From Arenibacterium halophilum (GTDB taxonomy: Bacteria > Pseudomonadota > Alphaproteobacteria > Rhodobacterales > Rhodobacteraceae), in assembly GCF_005938225.1 (NCBI RefSeq), contig NZ_VCPC01000002.1, forward strand, positions 62,001 through 126,000: a stretch of DNA of 64,000 bases. The letters run 5' to 3'. The position numbers and the translations under genes are program-made. The stretch's first letter is position 1. Each line of letters starts with the position of its first letter. Below the pieces are notes generated by a model. That model saw only the letters and a list, made by a program, of their open reading frames with translations. It was not told the DNA's origin and ran no database searches. Positions 34,910 through 44,244 of the stretch are shown here, one piece after another.

Positions 34910-37333
34910 ATGGCGCACCATTCTGCACGGCATCTGATCATCGGCGGTGGCATCATCGGCTGTTCCGTGGCCTATCATCTGGCGCGCGCGGGCGAGAGCG
35001 ACGTGGTCGTGCTGGAAAAGGCCTCGATCACCGAAGGCGCGACGTGGCATGCGGCGGGCTTGGTCGGGCAGCTGCGGTCAAGCCGGAACACCACCCGGAT
35101 GCTGCAACGCTCGGTCGCGATGTATGACCGGCTCGAAGCCGAGGTCGGCATGGCGTTCGACTGGAAAAAGGTCGGCAGCCTGCGGCTGGCCGCGACGCCG
35201 AACCGGATGCTGGAAGCGCGACGGCTGGCGACCATGGCGCAGAGTTTCGGACTTGAGATGCACATCATCTCGCCTAGCGAAGCGCAGGATCTGTTCCCCT
35301 ATATCGACACAAAGGGGCTGGAAGGCGCGGCCTTCATCCCCTCGGACGGGCATGTGGATCCGGCCGGGCTGTGCCAGGCGATTGCGGCGGGGGCGCGGCG
35401 GCATGGCGCGCAGATACGCCAAGGCGTGAAGGTGCTGGATTTCACCCTGCGCGATGGCCGCATCACCGGGGTTGAAACAACCGAGGGCACATGGGAGGCC
35501 GAGACCGTGACGCTGGCCGCCGGCATGTGGAGCCGCGAGCTGGGCGACAAGCTGGGCCTGCGGGTGCCGGCCTGCGCGGTCGAGCATCAGTACATCGTGA
35601 CCGAACCCTTGCCCGATACCGACAGCGTCGCCGCCTTGCCGACGCTGCGCGACCCCGAGCGGTTGGTCTATTACAAGCCCGACGCGGGCGGGCGGCTGGT
35701 GATTGGCGGCTACGAGGAAGGCACGTTGCCCTTTGGCGAAAAGGGCATTCCGGGCGACTTCGTGCGGCAACTGCTGCCCGACAACATGGATCGGTTCGCC
35801 CCGCTGGCCGAACTGGCGGCGCAGGTGACGCCGGTGGTGAACGAGGTTGGCGTGCGCTCTGTCATCAACGGGCCGATCCCCTATTCGGCGGATGGCGATT
35901 TCGTCATGGGCTGGCAGCCCGGCATCGACAACCTGATGATGGCGACGGGGTTCCTGTACGGGATCGCGGCGGGCGGTGGCGCGGGCGAGATGATTGCCGA
36001 GTGGATTCTGAATGGCCGCCCCGGGCTGGACCTTTGGCCGCTGGATGTGCGGCGGTTTTCGCATCACCACGGTACGCGGGCCTTCATGTATCCGCGCGCG
36101 GTCGAGCATTACGAATACCACTACAAGGAACGGTTCCCGGGGCAGGAATACACCAGCGCCCGAAACCTGCGCCTGTCGCCGCTGCATGACGTGCTGGACG
36201 GGCACGGCGCGATTTTTGGTTCGAAAAACGGGTGGGAGCGGCCGCTGTGGTTCGCGCCCGAAGGTGTGCCGCAGGAAGACCAGCTTGGATTCCTGTCGCC
36301 GGGGTACAAGCCATACGTGGCAGAGGAACACCGCGCGGTGCGCGAGGGTGTGGCGCTGATCGACCAGAGTTCGTTTTCCAAGTTCGAGCTGATCGGCCCC
36401 GGTGCCCTGGCGCTGCTGCAACGGCTGGCGGCCTGCAACATGGACAAGCCCGACGGCTCGGTGATCTATGCGCAGTTCTGCAATGAAACCGGCGGGATCG
36501 AGGCCGACGTGACCGTGATCCGCCTGTCGCGCGACCATTTCTACCTTGTCACCGGGTCGGGGTTTGGCGTGCATGACAGCGACTGGATCCGCCGTCACAT
36601 GCCCGCCGATGGTTCGGTTCACCTGATCGAGGTGACCTCGGGCCGGGCGGTCCTCAACATCGTCGGCCCGAAATCGCGCGAAGTGCTGGCCGCAGTCAGC
36701 GAGGACGATCTGTCGAACGCGGCCTTCCCCTTTGCCACCGCTCGGGACATCACCGTGGGGGCGGCCCCGGTGCGCGCGGCGCGGATCGGGTACGTGGGCG
36801 AGCTGGGGTATGAGCTGCACGTGCCGACCGAATATGCGCGCCACGTCTATCAGGCGCTGTGGCAGGCGGGGCAGGGGCACGGCATTCGCAATGTTGGCTA
36901 TCGTGCCATTGAAACGCTGCGGCTGGAAAAGGGCTATCTGTATTGGTCGGGCGACATCACGCCGGATTATTCCCCGATCGAGGCCGGGCTTTCGTTCCGG
37001 GTGCATCTGAAATCCAAGGGCGATTTCATCGGCCGCGCCGCGCTGGAGCGGCAGAAGGCCGAAGGGCCAGAGCGTGTGCTGTGTACCTTTGTGACGCCCG
37101 AAACCCTGCCTGTGTCCGGAGGCGAGCCGATCCTGCATGGGGGCGAAACCGTCTCTCTCGCCACATCAGCGGGGCGCGGGCATACGGTGGGACAGACGAT
37201 CCTGTTCGGCTATCTGCCTGCCGCACTGGCGCAGGAAACGGCATTTGAGTGTATTGTCTATGGCGAGCGCCATACGATCACCCGTGTCGATGGGCCTTTG
37301 TACGATCCAGAAAACACCCGCCTAAAAGGGTGA
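34910..37333 (+). CDS. FAD-dependent oxidoreductase with GcvT domain (dimethylglycine/sarcosine dehydrogenase-like), copy 1
   Basis: 807 residues. N-terminal DAO-type FAD domain with dinucleotide motif IIGGGIIGCSVAYHL and the covalent-FAD-type motif WHAAGLVGQLRSS; C-terminal aminomethyltransferase (GcvT-like) folate domain (IGYVGELGYELHV, GYRAIETLRLEKGY). Enzymes of this build oxidatively demethylate N-methyl amines such as dimethylglycine and pass the one-carbon unit to tetrahydrofolate. The exact substrate is unknown. It is followed 27 bases later by a choline-kinase-like gene. The homologue at 44245-46695 has the same domain order. Confidence 0.88.
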   Translation: MAHHSARHLIIGGGIIGCSVAYHLARAGESDVVVLEKASITEGATWHAAGLVGQLRSSRNTTRMLQRSVAMYDRLEAEVGMAFDWKKVGSLRLAATPNRMLEARRLATMAQSFGLEMHIISPSEAQDLFPYIDTKGLEGAAFIPSDGHVDPAGLCQAIAAGARRHGAQIRQGVKVLDFTLRDGRITGVETTEGTWEAETVTLAAGMWSRELGDKLGLRVPACAVEHQYIVTEPLPDTDSVAALPTLRDPERLVYYKPDAGGRLVIGGYEEGTLPFGEKGIPGDFVRQLLPDNMDRFAPLAELAAQVTPVVNEVGVRSVINGPIPYSADGDFVMGWQPGIDNLMMATGFLYGIAAGGGAGEMIAEWILNGRPGLDLWPLDVRRFSHHHGTRAFMYPRAVEHYEYHYKERFPGQEYTSARNLRLSPLHDVLDGHGAIFGSKNGWERPLWFAPEGVPQEDQLGFLSPGYKPYVAEEHRAVREGVALIDQSSFSKFELIGPGALALLQRLAACNMDKPDGSVIYAQFCNETGGIEADVTVIRLSRDHFYLVTGSGFGVHDSDWIRRHMPADGSVHLIEVTSGRAVLNIVGPKSREVLAAVSEDDLSNAAFPFATARDITVGAAPVRAARIGYVGELGYELHVPTEYARHVYQALWQAGQGHGIRNVGYRAIETLRLEKGYLYWSGDITPDYSPIEAGLSFRVHLKSKGDFIGRAALERQKAEGPERVLCTFVTPETLPVSGGEPILHGGETVSLATSAGRGHTVGQTILFGYLPAALAQETAFECIVYGERHTITRVDGPLYDPENTRLKG

Positions 37334-37360
37334 CACACCGACAAAACAACAGGGAATGCG

Positions 37361-38299
37361 ATGAGCGAAAAGGACAAAGCCACGATCAGGGCCGCATTGG
37401 CCCGGACCCCGGGTTACGACGATGCAGACCCGGCCACATTGGACATCATGCGCCTTGGCGGGCTGACAAACCTTGTCTACCGCATCGGCGTCCCGGGGCG
37501 GGCGCCTTTGGTGGTGCGGCTGCCGGGGGCGGGGACCGAGGATTACATCGACCGCAAGGCCGAGCTGGTGAACGCGCAGGCGGCGGCGCGGGCCGGTGTG
37601 TCGGCGCGTATCCTGCATGCCGAACCAGAGGCGGGCATTCTGGTGATGGACGCCATCGAAGGTGTCACCACAATGACGCCCGACAATTTTCACACCATCC
37701 CCGGCGCCCCGGCCCGTGCGGGACAGGTGCTGCGCCAGTTGCACGCCTCGGGCGAGGAATTCGCTGCACGGTTCGAATTGTTCGCCATGATCGAGGATTA
37801 TCTGGGCGTACTCGCCAAGAAAGAAGGCTCGACCCTGCCCGAGGGTTATCACGATGTGGTCGCTGCCGCCGAGCCGGTGCGCGCCGCGCTGGATGCCAAT
37901 CCGGCACCACTTGCGCCCTGCCATTGCGACCCGTTGTGCGAGAATTTTCTGGACGATGGCACCCGCATGTGGGTGGTCGATTACGAATATGGTGGCATGA
38001 ACGATCCGCTGTGGGACTTGGGCGATCTGTCGGTCGAGGCGGGCATGACGCCCGAGATGGAGGCCGAGATGCTGGCCGCCTATTTCGGGCGCGCGCCCAC
38101 GGCGGCCGAGCTGGGGCGCGTCGTGATCTACAAGGCGATGTGCGATCTGCTGTGGACGTTGTGGGGCCTGATCCAGCATGCCGACGGCAACCCGGCCGAG
38201 GATTTCTGGGCCTATGCCACGGGGCGGTTCGACCGGTGCAAGGCGCTGATGAACGCCTCCGGTTTCGATGATCACGTGGCTGCGGTGCGCGCTGGCTAG
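37361..38299 (+). CDS. Choline-kinase-like phosphotransferase, copy 1
   Basis: 312 residues, aminoglycoside/choline kinase fold. A nucleotide-binding start is seen at GGLTNLVYRIG, the Brenner motif at CHCDPLCENFLDDG (catalytic Asp and Asn) and the metal motif at WVVDYEYGGMNDP. It would phosphorylate a small alcohol such as choline or a related amino alcohol. AGGGAA precedes the ATG. Its stop overlaps the convergent phosphatase-like gene in the palindrome CTAG. A second kinase of the same family is encoded at 43356-44237. Confidence 0.82.
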   Translation: MSEKDKATIRAALARTPGYDDADPATLDIMRLGGLTNLVYRIGVPGRAPLVVRLPGAGTEDYIDRKAELVNAQAAARAGVSARILHAEPEAGILVMDAIEGVTTMTPDNFHTIPGAPARAGQVLRQLHASGEEFAARFELFAMIEDYLGVLAKKEGSTLPEGYHDVVAAAEPVRAALDANPAPLAPCHCDPLCENFLDDGTRMWVVDYEYGGMNDPLWDLGDLSVEAGMTPEMEAEMLAAYFGRAPTAAELGRVVIYKAMCDLLWTLWGLIQHADGNPAEDFWAYATGRFDRCKALMNASGFDDHVAAVRAG

Positions 38300-39072
38300 G
38301 CGTTCAGCAACGCCAGCACCTCGCGGTGCAGCTCGGGCGTGGCGGCCGACACGACCCGCCCGTCCGAGTTGAAATCCAGCGCTTTGCCTTGCCAGTCGGT
38401 CATCACGCCGCCCGCGGCCTCGATCAGCCCCAGCACGGGCAGATAGTCATAGGGCTTCAGGTCGTAATCCACCACCACGTCCACCAGTCCTTCGGCCAGC
38501 AGGGCGTGGGGGTGGCAATCGTATCCCATGCGGCGCAGGCGCCCGGCGCGGGTCAACCGCGCAAAGGTTTCGGGGACCGCAGCAAAAATCTTGTCGCCTT
38601 CATTGATGTACAGCGTGGCCTCCGCCAGTTGCGTACACCTTGAGACGTAGATCGGCGCCCCGTCGCGGGTCGCGCCCAGCCCCGGCGCCCCGGCATAAAC
38701 CTGCCCCAGCGCCGGAAACCGCACCACGCCCAGCCGCGTGCGATTGTCCTGCACCAGCGCCATCAGCATTCCGAACAGCGGTACGCCCGAGACAAAGCTT
38801 TTGGTGCCGTCGATCGGATCAACCACCCAGATGCGCGCCCGGTCTTGCCCGGTCACGCCATGTTCCTCTCCGAATATCCCGTCGTCGGGGAACTGCTGTT
38901 CCAACTGCTGCCGGATCGCGGTTTCGGTGTCGCGGTCGGCCTGGGTAACCGGGCTTTCATCTGACTTGGAAAAGACATCCAGCGGCGCGCGAAAGGCCGC
39001 CCGAGGAATCGCCGCCGCCGTTTCGGTAATCGCGATAGCGGCCTGCAACAGGTTTTGTGTGTCGTCCGACAT
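38296..39072 (-). CDS. Inositol-monophosphatase-family phosphatase (histidinol-phosphatase-like)
   Basis: 258 residues. IMPase metal motifs: GEEHG, DPIDGTKSFVSG and, toward the C-terminus, a loop around VDVVVDYDLKPYDYLPV in place of the common W-D-x-A-A motif. It could hydrolyse a phosphomonoester made by the adjacent kinases or be a HisN-type histidinol phosphatase. The start at 39072 has GAGG upstream. It is convergent with kinase 1 (stops share CTAG) and divergent from the transporter genes. Confidence 0.8.
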   Translation of the reverse strand: MSDDTQNLLQAAIAITETAAAIPRAAFRAPLDVFSKSDESPVTQADRDTETAIRQQLEQQFPDDGIFGEEHGVTGQDRARIWVVDPIDGTKSFVSGVPLFGMLMALVQDNRTRLGVVRFPALGQVYAGAPGLGATRDGAPIYVSRCTQLAEATLYINEGDKIFAAVPETFARLTRAGRLRRMGYDCHPHALLAEGLVDVVVDYDLKPYDYLPVLGLIEAAGGVMTDWQGKALDFNSDGRVVSAATPELHREVLALLNA

Positions 39073-39135
39073 GGCGATCCTCGCTCCGTCTTGCCTCATA
39101 CCCCGAAAAAAGCCACAAAAGACCGCGAATAGCCA

Positions 39136-39216
39136 AACAAAAATCACCAAAGGCAATAAAAACTATTGATTTTTTGCCGCTCGTTAAGGACCGTAACAAC
39201 GCAGCCGCAACAAAAA
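39136..39216. promoter_or_regulatory. AACAAAAA repeats upstream of the ABC-transporter operon
   Basis: AACAAAAA at 39136-39143 and GCAACAAAAA at 39207-39216 match the complement of the repeats at 34850-34869. They are candidate binding sites shared with the DeoR gene at 34015. Confidence 0.5.
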
Positions 39217-39254
39217 CCACAGATTAGGCGCGACGATACCAACAGGAGAGAGAA

Positions 39255-40199
39255 ATGAAATTTGCACCACTCATGGGCGCCGGTCTTTTGGCGCTGGCCT
39301 CAGTGGCCCCGGCCTTGGCCGAGGTTGAAAGCACCGACCCGATCAAGCTGACCCTGCACGACTGGACCGGCCAGTTGCTGACCACCAAGATCATGGGCAG
39401 CGTTCTGGAAAAGGCCGGCTACAATGTCGAATACGTTCAGGCCGACTACATCGCGCAGTTTGCGGGCCTGAAAACCGGCGATCTGCACGTCGCCATGGAA
39501 ATCTGGGCCACCACGGGGCAAGAAGCGATGGACGAAGCCATCGCCACCGGCAACGTCGTATCCTATGGATCGACCGGGATGCAGGCGATCGAGGAATGGT
39601 GGTTCCCGGCCTATATGAAGGAAGATTGCCCCGGCCTGCCCGACTGGCAGGCGCTGAACGATTGTGCGGATCAATTTTCCACCGCTGAAACCGCGCCCTT
39701 TGGCCGCTACCTTGGCGGCCCGGTGACATGGGGCGGCTTTGACGAAGAACGTGTCGAGGCGCTGGGCCTGGATTTCGAGGTGGTGCACGCGGGCACCGAC
39801 GCGGCTCTGTTTGCCGAGCTGGAATCGGCCTATCAGCGCAAGGCGCCCATCGTTCTTTGGGTTTACGCCCCGCATTGGGCCGTCGCCAAGTATGAAGGCG
39901 AATTCGTGCAGTTCCCGGCCTATACGCCCGAATGCTACACCGATCCGGCCTGGGGCTCGAACCCCGATGCCGCCTATGACTGCGGCAAGCCGACCGGCCC
40001 GATCTACAAGGTCGGCTGGGCGGGCGTCTCCGACAAGTGGCCGGGCGCGGCCTCGGCCATCGAAGCCTTCACCATCGACAACGCCGCCATGGGCGACATG
40101 GTCGGGCAGGTCGATCTGGACGGCAAGGATTTGGACGCTGTCGTGGCCGATTGGGTCGCCAACAACGAAAGCACATGGCAGGGCTGGATTACCCAGTAA
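39255..40199 (+). CDS. Glycine-betaine/quaternary-amine-type ABC transporter substrate-binding protein
   Basis: 314 residues with a Sec signal peptide (MKFAPLMGAGLLALASVAPA, cleavage likely after ALA at ~22). OpuAC-type fold: LTLHDWTGQLLTTKIMGSVL at the mature start, EIWATTG, EEWWFPAYM and LWVYAPHWAVAKYEGEFVQF. Several Trp/Tyr residues are placed to form an aromatic cage for a quaternary ammonium head group. ACAGGAGAGAG precedes the ATG. It is first in an operon with ATPase, permease, kinase and demethylase genes. Confidence 0.9.
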   Translation: MKFAPLMGAGLLALASVAPALAEVESTDPIKLTLHDWTGQLLTTKIMGSVLEKAGYNVEYVQADYIAQFAGLKTGDLHVAMEIWATTGQEAMDEAIATGNVVSYGSTGMQAIEEWWFPAYMKEDCPGLPDWQALNDCADQFSTAETAPFGRYLGGPVTWGGFDEERVEALGLDFEVVHAGTDAALFAELESAYQRKAPIVLWVYAPHWAVAKYEGEFVQFPAYTPECYTDPAWGSNPDAAYDCGKPTGPIYKVGWAGVSDKWPGAASAIEAFTIDNAAMGDMVGQVDLDGKDLDAVVADWVANNESTWQGWITQ

Positions 40200-40208
40200 G
40201 CGCCACCT

Positions 40209-40236
40209 GCGGGCCTGCGCCCTGTCGCGGGCCCGT
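40209..40236 (+). other. Intercistronic hairpin after the binding-protein gene
   Basis: CGGGCC (40210-40215) / GGCCCG (40230-40235) in the 86-base gap between the binding protein and the ATPase gene. Such hairpins commonly keep binding protein levels above those of the membrane parts. Confidence 0.45.
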
Positions 40237-40285
40237 CACCAAAGATGCCCGGCCCGCAAGCCGGCCCAACCCCAAGAGCGTCGCA

Positions 40286-41317
40286 ATGGAAAGACCGGTT
40301 CTGCTGGAATGCCGCAATCTGTGGAAGGTCTATGGCCACCGGCCTGACCAGTTCCTGAAGGAACATGGCGGCAACCCGTCGGGCGATGCGCTGCGCCGCG
40401 CGGGCATGATCGGGGCGGTACGAGATGCCAACGTGAAGATCCGGCAAGGCGAGATTTTCGTGATCATGGGGCTGTCGGGTTCGGGCAAATCGACGCTGGT
40501 GCGCTGCCTGTCGCGGCTGATCCGCCCCGACGCCGGAGAACTGATTTTCGACGGGCAGAACATCCTGCCCTATACCGACAAACAGATGCTGGATATTCGT
40601 CGCCGCCGCATGGGGATGGTGTTTCAGCACTTCGCCCTGTTGCCGCATCTGACCGTGCTGGAAAACGCGGCCTTTCCTCTGGAAATTCAGGGCGTGCCCC
40701 GGGCCAAACGCGAAGCGCAGGCGCGCGAGGTGATCGAACTGGTCGGGTTGAAGGGGCGCGAGGATTACTACCCCTCGCAACTATCGGGCGGTCAGCAGCA
40801 ACGTGTGGGCATCGCCCGTTCGCTCGCGGTAGAACCCGACCTTTGGTTCCTGGACGAACCGTTTTCCGCGCTCGACCCGCTGATCCGCCGCGAGATGCAG
40901 GACGAATTCATGCGCCTTCAGGCGATGTTGAAGAAAACCATCGTTTTCATTACCCACGATTTCGACGAGGCGATCCGCCTGGCCGACCGCATCGCCGTGA
41001 TGCGTGATGGGCGCATCGTACAGGTCGCCACGCCGCAGGATCTGGTGCTGTCGCCCGCCGACGATTACGTCGCCGAATTCACCCGCTACGTGCCGAAATC
41101 CAAGGTGCTGACCATGGGCGCGATCATGGCGCCCGGCGCCGCCGCGGGGGACGTGGCGGGCGAATTGATCGTGACCGACCGGGTCGAGGCCGTCGCCGAC
41201 CGGATCGAGCGCGCCGATGGCATGTTCAACATCCGCGACGAAGAGGGCCGCATTGTTGGCCATGTCGGGCGTGCGGTCATTATCGACATCCTTGTCGGGC
41301 GGAGCTCGGCCGCATGA
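40286..41317 (+). CDS. Quaternary-amine ABC transporter ATP-binding protein (OpuAA/ProV-like)
   Basis: 343 residues. It starts VLLECRNLWKVYG; then Walker A GLSGSGKST, Q-loop FQHFALLPHLTV, signature LSGGQQQRVGIARS, Walker B LWFLDEPFSALD and H-loop ITHDFDEAIRLADR. The stretch after residue ~260 is a CBS-like C-terminal domain typical of ProV/OpuAA, which in family members senses osmotic or ionic state. The start at 40286 is set by the family N-terminus; the ribosome site is modest. It overlaps the permease by ATGA. Confidence 0.94.
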   Translation: MERPVLLECRNLWKVYGHRPDQFLKEHGGNPSGDALRRAGMIGAVRDANVKIRQGEIFVIMGLSGSGKSTLVRCLSRLIRPDAGELIFDGQNILPYTDKQMLDIRRRRMGMVFQHFALLPHLTVLENAAFPLEIQGVPRAKREAQAREVIELVGLKGREDYYPSQLSGGQQQRVGIARSLAVEPDLWFLDEPFSALDPLIRREMQDEFMRLQAMLKKTIVFITHDFDEAIRLADRIAVMRDGRIVQVATPQDLVLSPADDYVAEFTRYVPKSKVLTMGAIMAPGAAAGDVAGELIVTDRVEAVADRIERADGMFNIRDEEGRIVGHVGRAVIIDILVGRSSAA

Positions 41318-43356
41318 GCGTGAGCGAGACCAGCGCAACACCGCCCGCGCCGCGTCGTTGGCAGGGCGTGCCATCGGTGCCGGGCTGGGCGTTCTGGGTG
41401 GTGCTTCTGGGGGTCACCTGGGCCGCCTCGCATTACGCGATGGACATCTACAAGGCGCTGGATGCGCGCTGGATCATCCGTTTCCCTGCCGCGTGGCAGC
41501 CCGATTTCGAAGGGCGCATCTCGGCCGGCATGAAATGGCTGCTGGAAGAGGCCGAGCTGTTTGGCATCCTGTTCCGCGACGTGACCCGCGCCATCGCGCG
41601 GTTGATTGAAATCCCCTATGACCTCGCCGTCGATCTGCTGGTGACGGGCGTCCTGCAAGGGCAGGGGCAGCAGGCGCAGCAGGTGCTGCCGCCGCTCAGC
41701 TGGATCGCGGTCACCTATATCTTCTGCGCGCTGGGGCATTATGCCAAGGGCTGGCGGCTGGCGGCGCTGATGGGGGCCTGTTTCCTGTACCTTGCGGTCT
41801 TCGGGCAATGGGCCAGCGCGATGCTGACGCTGGCCTCGGTCCTGATCGCCGTGCCGCTGGCGGCGGTGGGCGGGCTGCTGCTGGGCATCCTGGCCTTCCG
41901 CGTGCCGATGGCCGAGCGCATCCTGCGCCCGGTGCTGGACCTGATGCAGACGGTCCCTATCTTCGCCTACCTCGTGCCGATCCTGTTCATGTTTGGCTTT
42001 GGCCCGGTCGCGGCGCTTGCGGCGACGGTGATCTATGCCATGCCGCCGATGATCCGCGTGACCATCGTGGCGCTGCGCGGCGTGCCCGAGGAGCTGGGCG
42101 AGCTGGGCGTGATGGTCGGCGCGACTTCGGGGCAGCAGATGTGGAAAGTGCTGGTGCCTGCCGCGCGGCCGACCCTGATGGTGGGGCTGAACCAGGTCAT
42201 CATGCTGACGCTGAACATGGTCATCATCGCCTCGATGATCGGGGCCGGGGGGCTGGGTTATGACGTGCTGACCGCGCTGCGGCGGCTGGACATCGGCGGC
42301 GGGGTCGAGGCGGGGTTGGCCATCGTGGTGCTGGCCATCGCGCTGGACCGGCTGAGCCAGGCGTTTTCGGCGCGCACCGTTACCCTGCGCGCGTCGCAAT
42401 CGCGGGGCGGCTGGGCGATGCGGCACCGCTGGTTGCTGTCGTCGTTGGCGGTGGTGCTGGTGACGGCACTGATCGGGCTGGCACTGCCCTGGGTGCAGAC
42501 CTATCCCAAGGCTGCGGTGATCAGCACCGGGCAGATCTGGGCCGATGCCATCGGCTATATCAACGTCAATTATTTCGACACGCTGGACGCGATCAAGACG
42601 GTCCTGCTGACCTGGGTTTTGCTGCCGGTGCGCCAGTTCTTCACCGGCATCCCGTGGCCTTGGGGCCTGGCCGCGATCACGCTGATCGGCGCCCGCGTGG
42701 GCGGCTGGCGGCTGGCGGCGCTGGTCTTTGCGCTGACCGGGCTGGTGGTGCTGACGGGGCTGTGGACCAAGGCGATGATGACCGTGTACCTCTGCGGTGT
42801 GTCGGTCGTGATCGCCTCGATCATCGGGATTCCCATCGGCATCCTTGCGGCCCGGAACGAGATGTCGAACCGCGTGGTGGGCGTGTTCATCGACACCCTG
42901 CAAACGCTGCCCAGCTTCGTCTACCTGATCCCGGTGGTGATGCTGTTCCGGGTCGGCGATTTTTCTGCGATGATCGCCATCGTCGCATATGCGCTGGCCC
43001 CGGCGGTGCGCTATGCCGCCCACGGCATCCGCTCGGTCGATCCGCAGATCGTCGAGGCGGGGATCGTGTCTGGCTGCACGCCCTGGCAGATGCTGCGCCG
43101 GATCAAGCTGCCGATCATCGCGCCGGAACTGCTGCTGGGGCTGAACCAGACGGTGATGCTGGCGCTGTCGATGCTGGTCATCACGGCGCTGGTGGGCACC
43201 CGCGATCTTGGACAAGAGGTGTATATCGCACTGACCAAAGCCAACGTGGGGCAAGGCATCGTGGCCGGGCTGGCCGTGGCCTTCATCGCCATTATCGCTG
43301 ACCGCCTGCTGGAAGCGGCCGCGCGGCGGATGCGCAACCGGGCCGGGGGTGCGTGA
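41314..43356 (+). CDS. Double-length fused ABC permease (two ProW/OpuAB-like domains)
   Basis: 680 residues, about twice the usual permease. Two membrane-domain copies in tandem each carry the coupling-helix pattern: ELGVMVGATSGQQMWKVLVP in the first half and IVEAGIVSGCTPWQMLRRIK in the second. A linker near residues 355-370 joins them (RASQSRGGWAMRHRWLL). So one polypeptide supplies both channel halves. It overlaps both the ATPase (ATGA) and kinase 2 (TGATG). Confidence 0.9.
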   Translation: MSVSETSATPPAPRRWQGVPSVPGWAFWVVLLGVTWAASHYAMDIYKALDARWIIRFPAAWQPDFEGRISAGMKWLLEEAELFGILFRDVTRAIARLIEIPYDLAVDLLVTGVLQGQGQQAQQVLPPLSWIAVTYIFCALGHYAKGWRLAALMGACFLYLAVFGQWASAMLTLASVLIAVPLAAVGGLLLGILAFRVPMAERILRPVLDLMQTVPIFAYLVPILFMFGFGPVAALAATVIYAMPPMIRVTIVALRGVPEELGELGVMVGATSGQQMWKVLVPAARPTLMVGLNQVIMLTLNMVIIASMIGAGGLGYDVLTALRRLDIGGGVEAGLAIVVLAIALDRLSQAFSARTVTLRASQSRGGWAMRHRWLLSSLAVVLVTALIGLALPWVQTYPKAAVISTGQIWADAIGYINVNYFDTLDAIKTVLLTWVLLPVRQFFTGIPWPWGLAAITLIGARVGGWRLAALVFALTGLVVLTGLWTKAMMTVYLCGVSVVIASIIGIPIGILAARNEMSNRVVGVFIDTLQTLPSFVYLIPVVMLFRVGDFSAMIAIVAYALAPAVRYAAHGIRSVDPQIVEAGIVSGCTPWQMLRRIKLPIIAPELLLGLNQTVMLALSMLVITALVGTRDLGQEVYIALTKANVGQGIVAGLAVAFIAIIADRLLEAAARRMRNRAGGA

Positions 43357-44237
43357 TGGACATCGACCAGGCCATCGCCCGCGCCATGGCGCTTCCCGTC
43401 TGGCAAGCGCCCAGCGATCCGCGCCCGCTGTCGGGCGGGATCACCAACCTGAACGTCCGGCTGACCGACCGGGGCCGCGATTACGTTGTGCGCGTGGGCG
43501 GTGACATTCCCGAACATCAGGTGATGCGCTTCAACGAACTGGCCTGTCACCGCGCAGCGCAGGCCATCGGGCTGACGCCTGCGGTGGTGCACGCCGAACA
43601 CGGCATCCTTGCGATGGACTTCGTCGAGGGCCGAACGCTCGATGCCGCCAATGTGCGCGACGCGGCGATGCTGGCGCGCATTGTGCCCCTGCTGCGGCAG
43701 TTGCACGACCAGGGGCGCGCCGCGCTGCGCGGTCCGGTGCTGATGTTCTGGGTCTTTCACATCGTCAACGACTATGCCGCCACGCTGCGCGCGGGCGGGT
43801 CTGCCCATGTGCCCGCCCTGGATACGCTGTTGCAGGCGGCGACCGATCTGGAGCGCGCGATTGGCCCGGTCGATGTGGTGCTGGGCCACAACGATCTGCT
43901 GCCCGCCAACCTGATCGACGCGGGCGACCGCCTGTGGCTGATCGACTGGGATTACGGCGGGCTGAACAGCCCCCTTTTCGACCTCGCGGGCCTCGCGTCA
44001 AACGCCGAGCTGCCCGAGGACGGCGAGCGCGAGATGCTGGCGCAATATCTCGGCGCAGCCCCCGATGCGGCGCTCTGGCGGCGGTATGTGGCGATGAAAT
44101 GCGCCTCGCTGCTGCGCGAAACCATGTGGAGCATGGTGTCGGAACTGCATTCGACGCTCGATTTCGACTACGGCGCCTATACCGCCGAAAACCGGGCGCG
44201 TTTCGACGCGGCCCTGAGTGAATTCAAAGGCTTGTGA
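43356..44237 (+). CDS. Choline-kinase-like phosphotransferase, copy 2
   Basis: 293 residues. LSGGITNLNVRL near the N-terminus, Brenner motif LGHNDLLPANLID (Asp, Asn) and metal motif WLIDWDYGGLNSP. It is coupled to the permease by a TGATG overlap and followed 7 bases later by demethylase copy 2, which ties phosphorylation to import. The substrate is presumably what the transporter brings in, or a product of it. A GTG one codon earlier is an alternative start. Confidence 0.82.
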   Translation: MDIDQAIARAMALPVWQAPSDPRPLSGGITNLNVRLTDRGRDYVVRVGGDIPEHQVMRFNELACHRAAQAIGLTPAVVHAEHGILAMDFVEGRTLDAANVRDAAMLARIVPLLRQLHDQGRAALRGPVLMFWVFHIVNDYAATLRAGGSAHVPALDTLLQAATDLERAIGPVDVVLGHNDLLPANLIDAGDRLWLIDWDYGGLNSPLFDLAGLASNAELPEDGEREMLAQYLGAAPDAALWRRYVAMKCASLLRETMWSMVSELHSTLDFDYGAYTAENRARFDAALSEFKGL

Positions 44238-44244
44238 GGGACTT

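Noticed and set aside
35078-37138. Long minus-strand frames opposite the demethylase-like genes and the permease (also 41086-43254, 45799-47130)
   Set aside because: Antisense shadows produced by third-position GC bias; no ribosome sites and low-complexity His/Arg/Pro composition.
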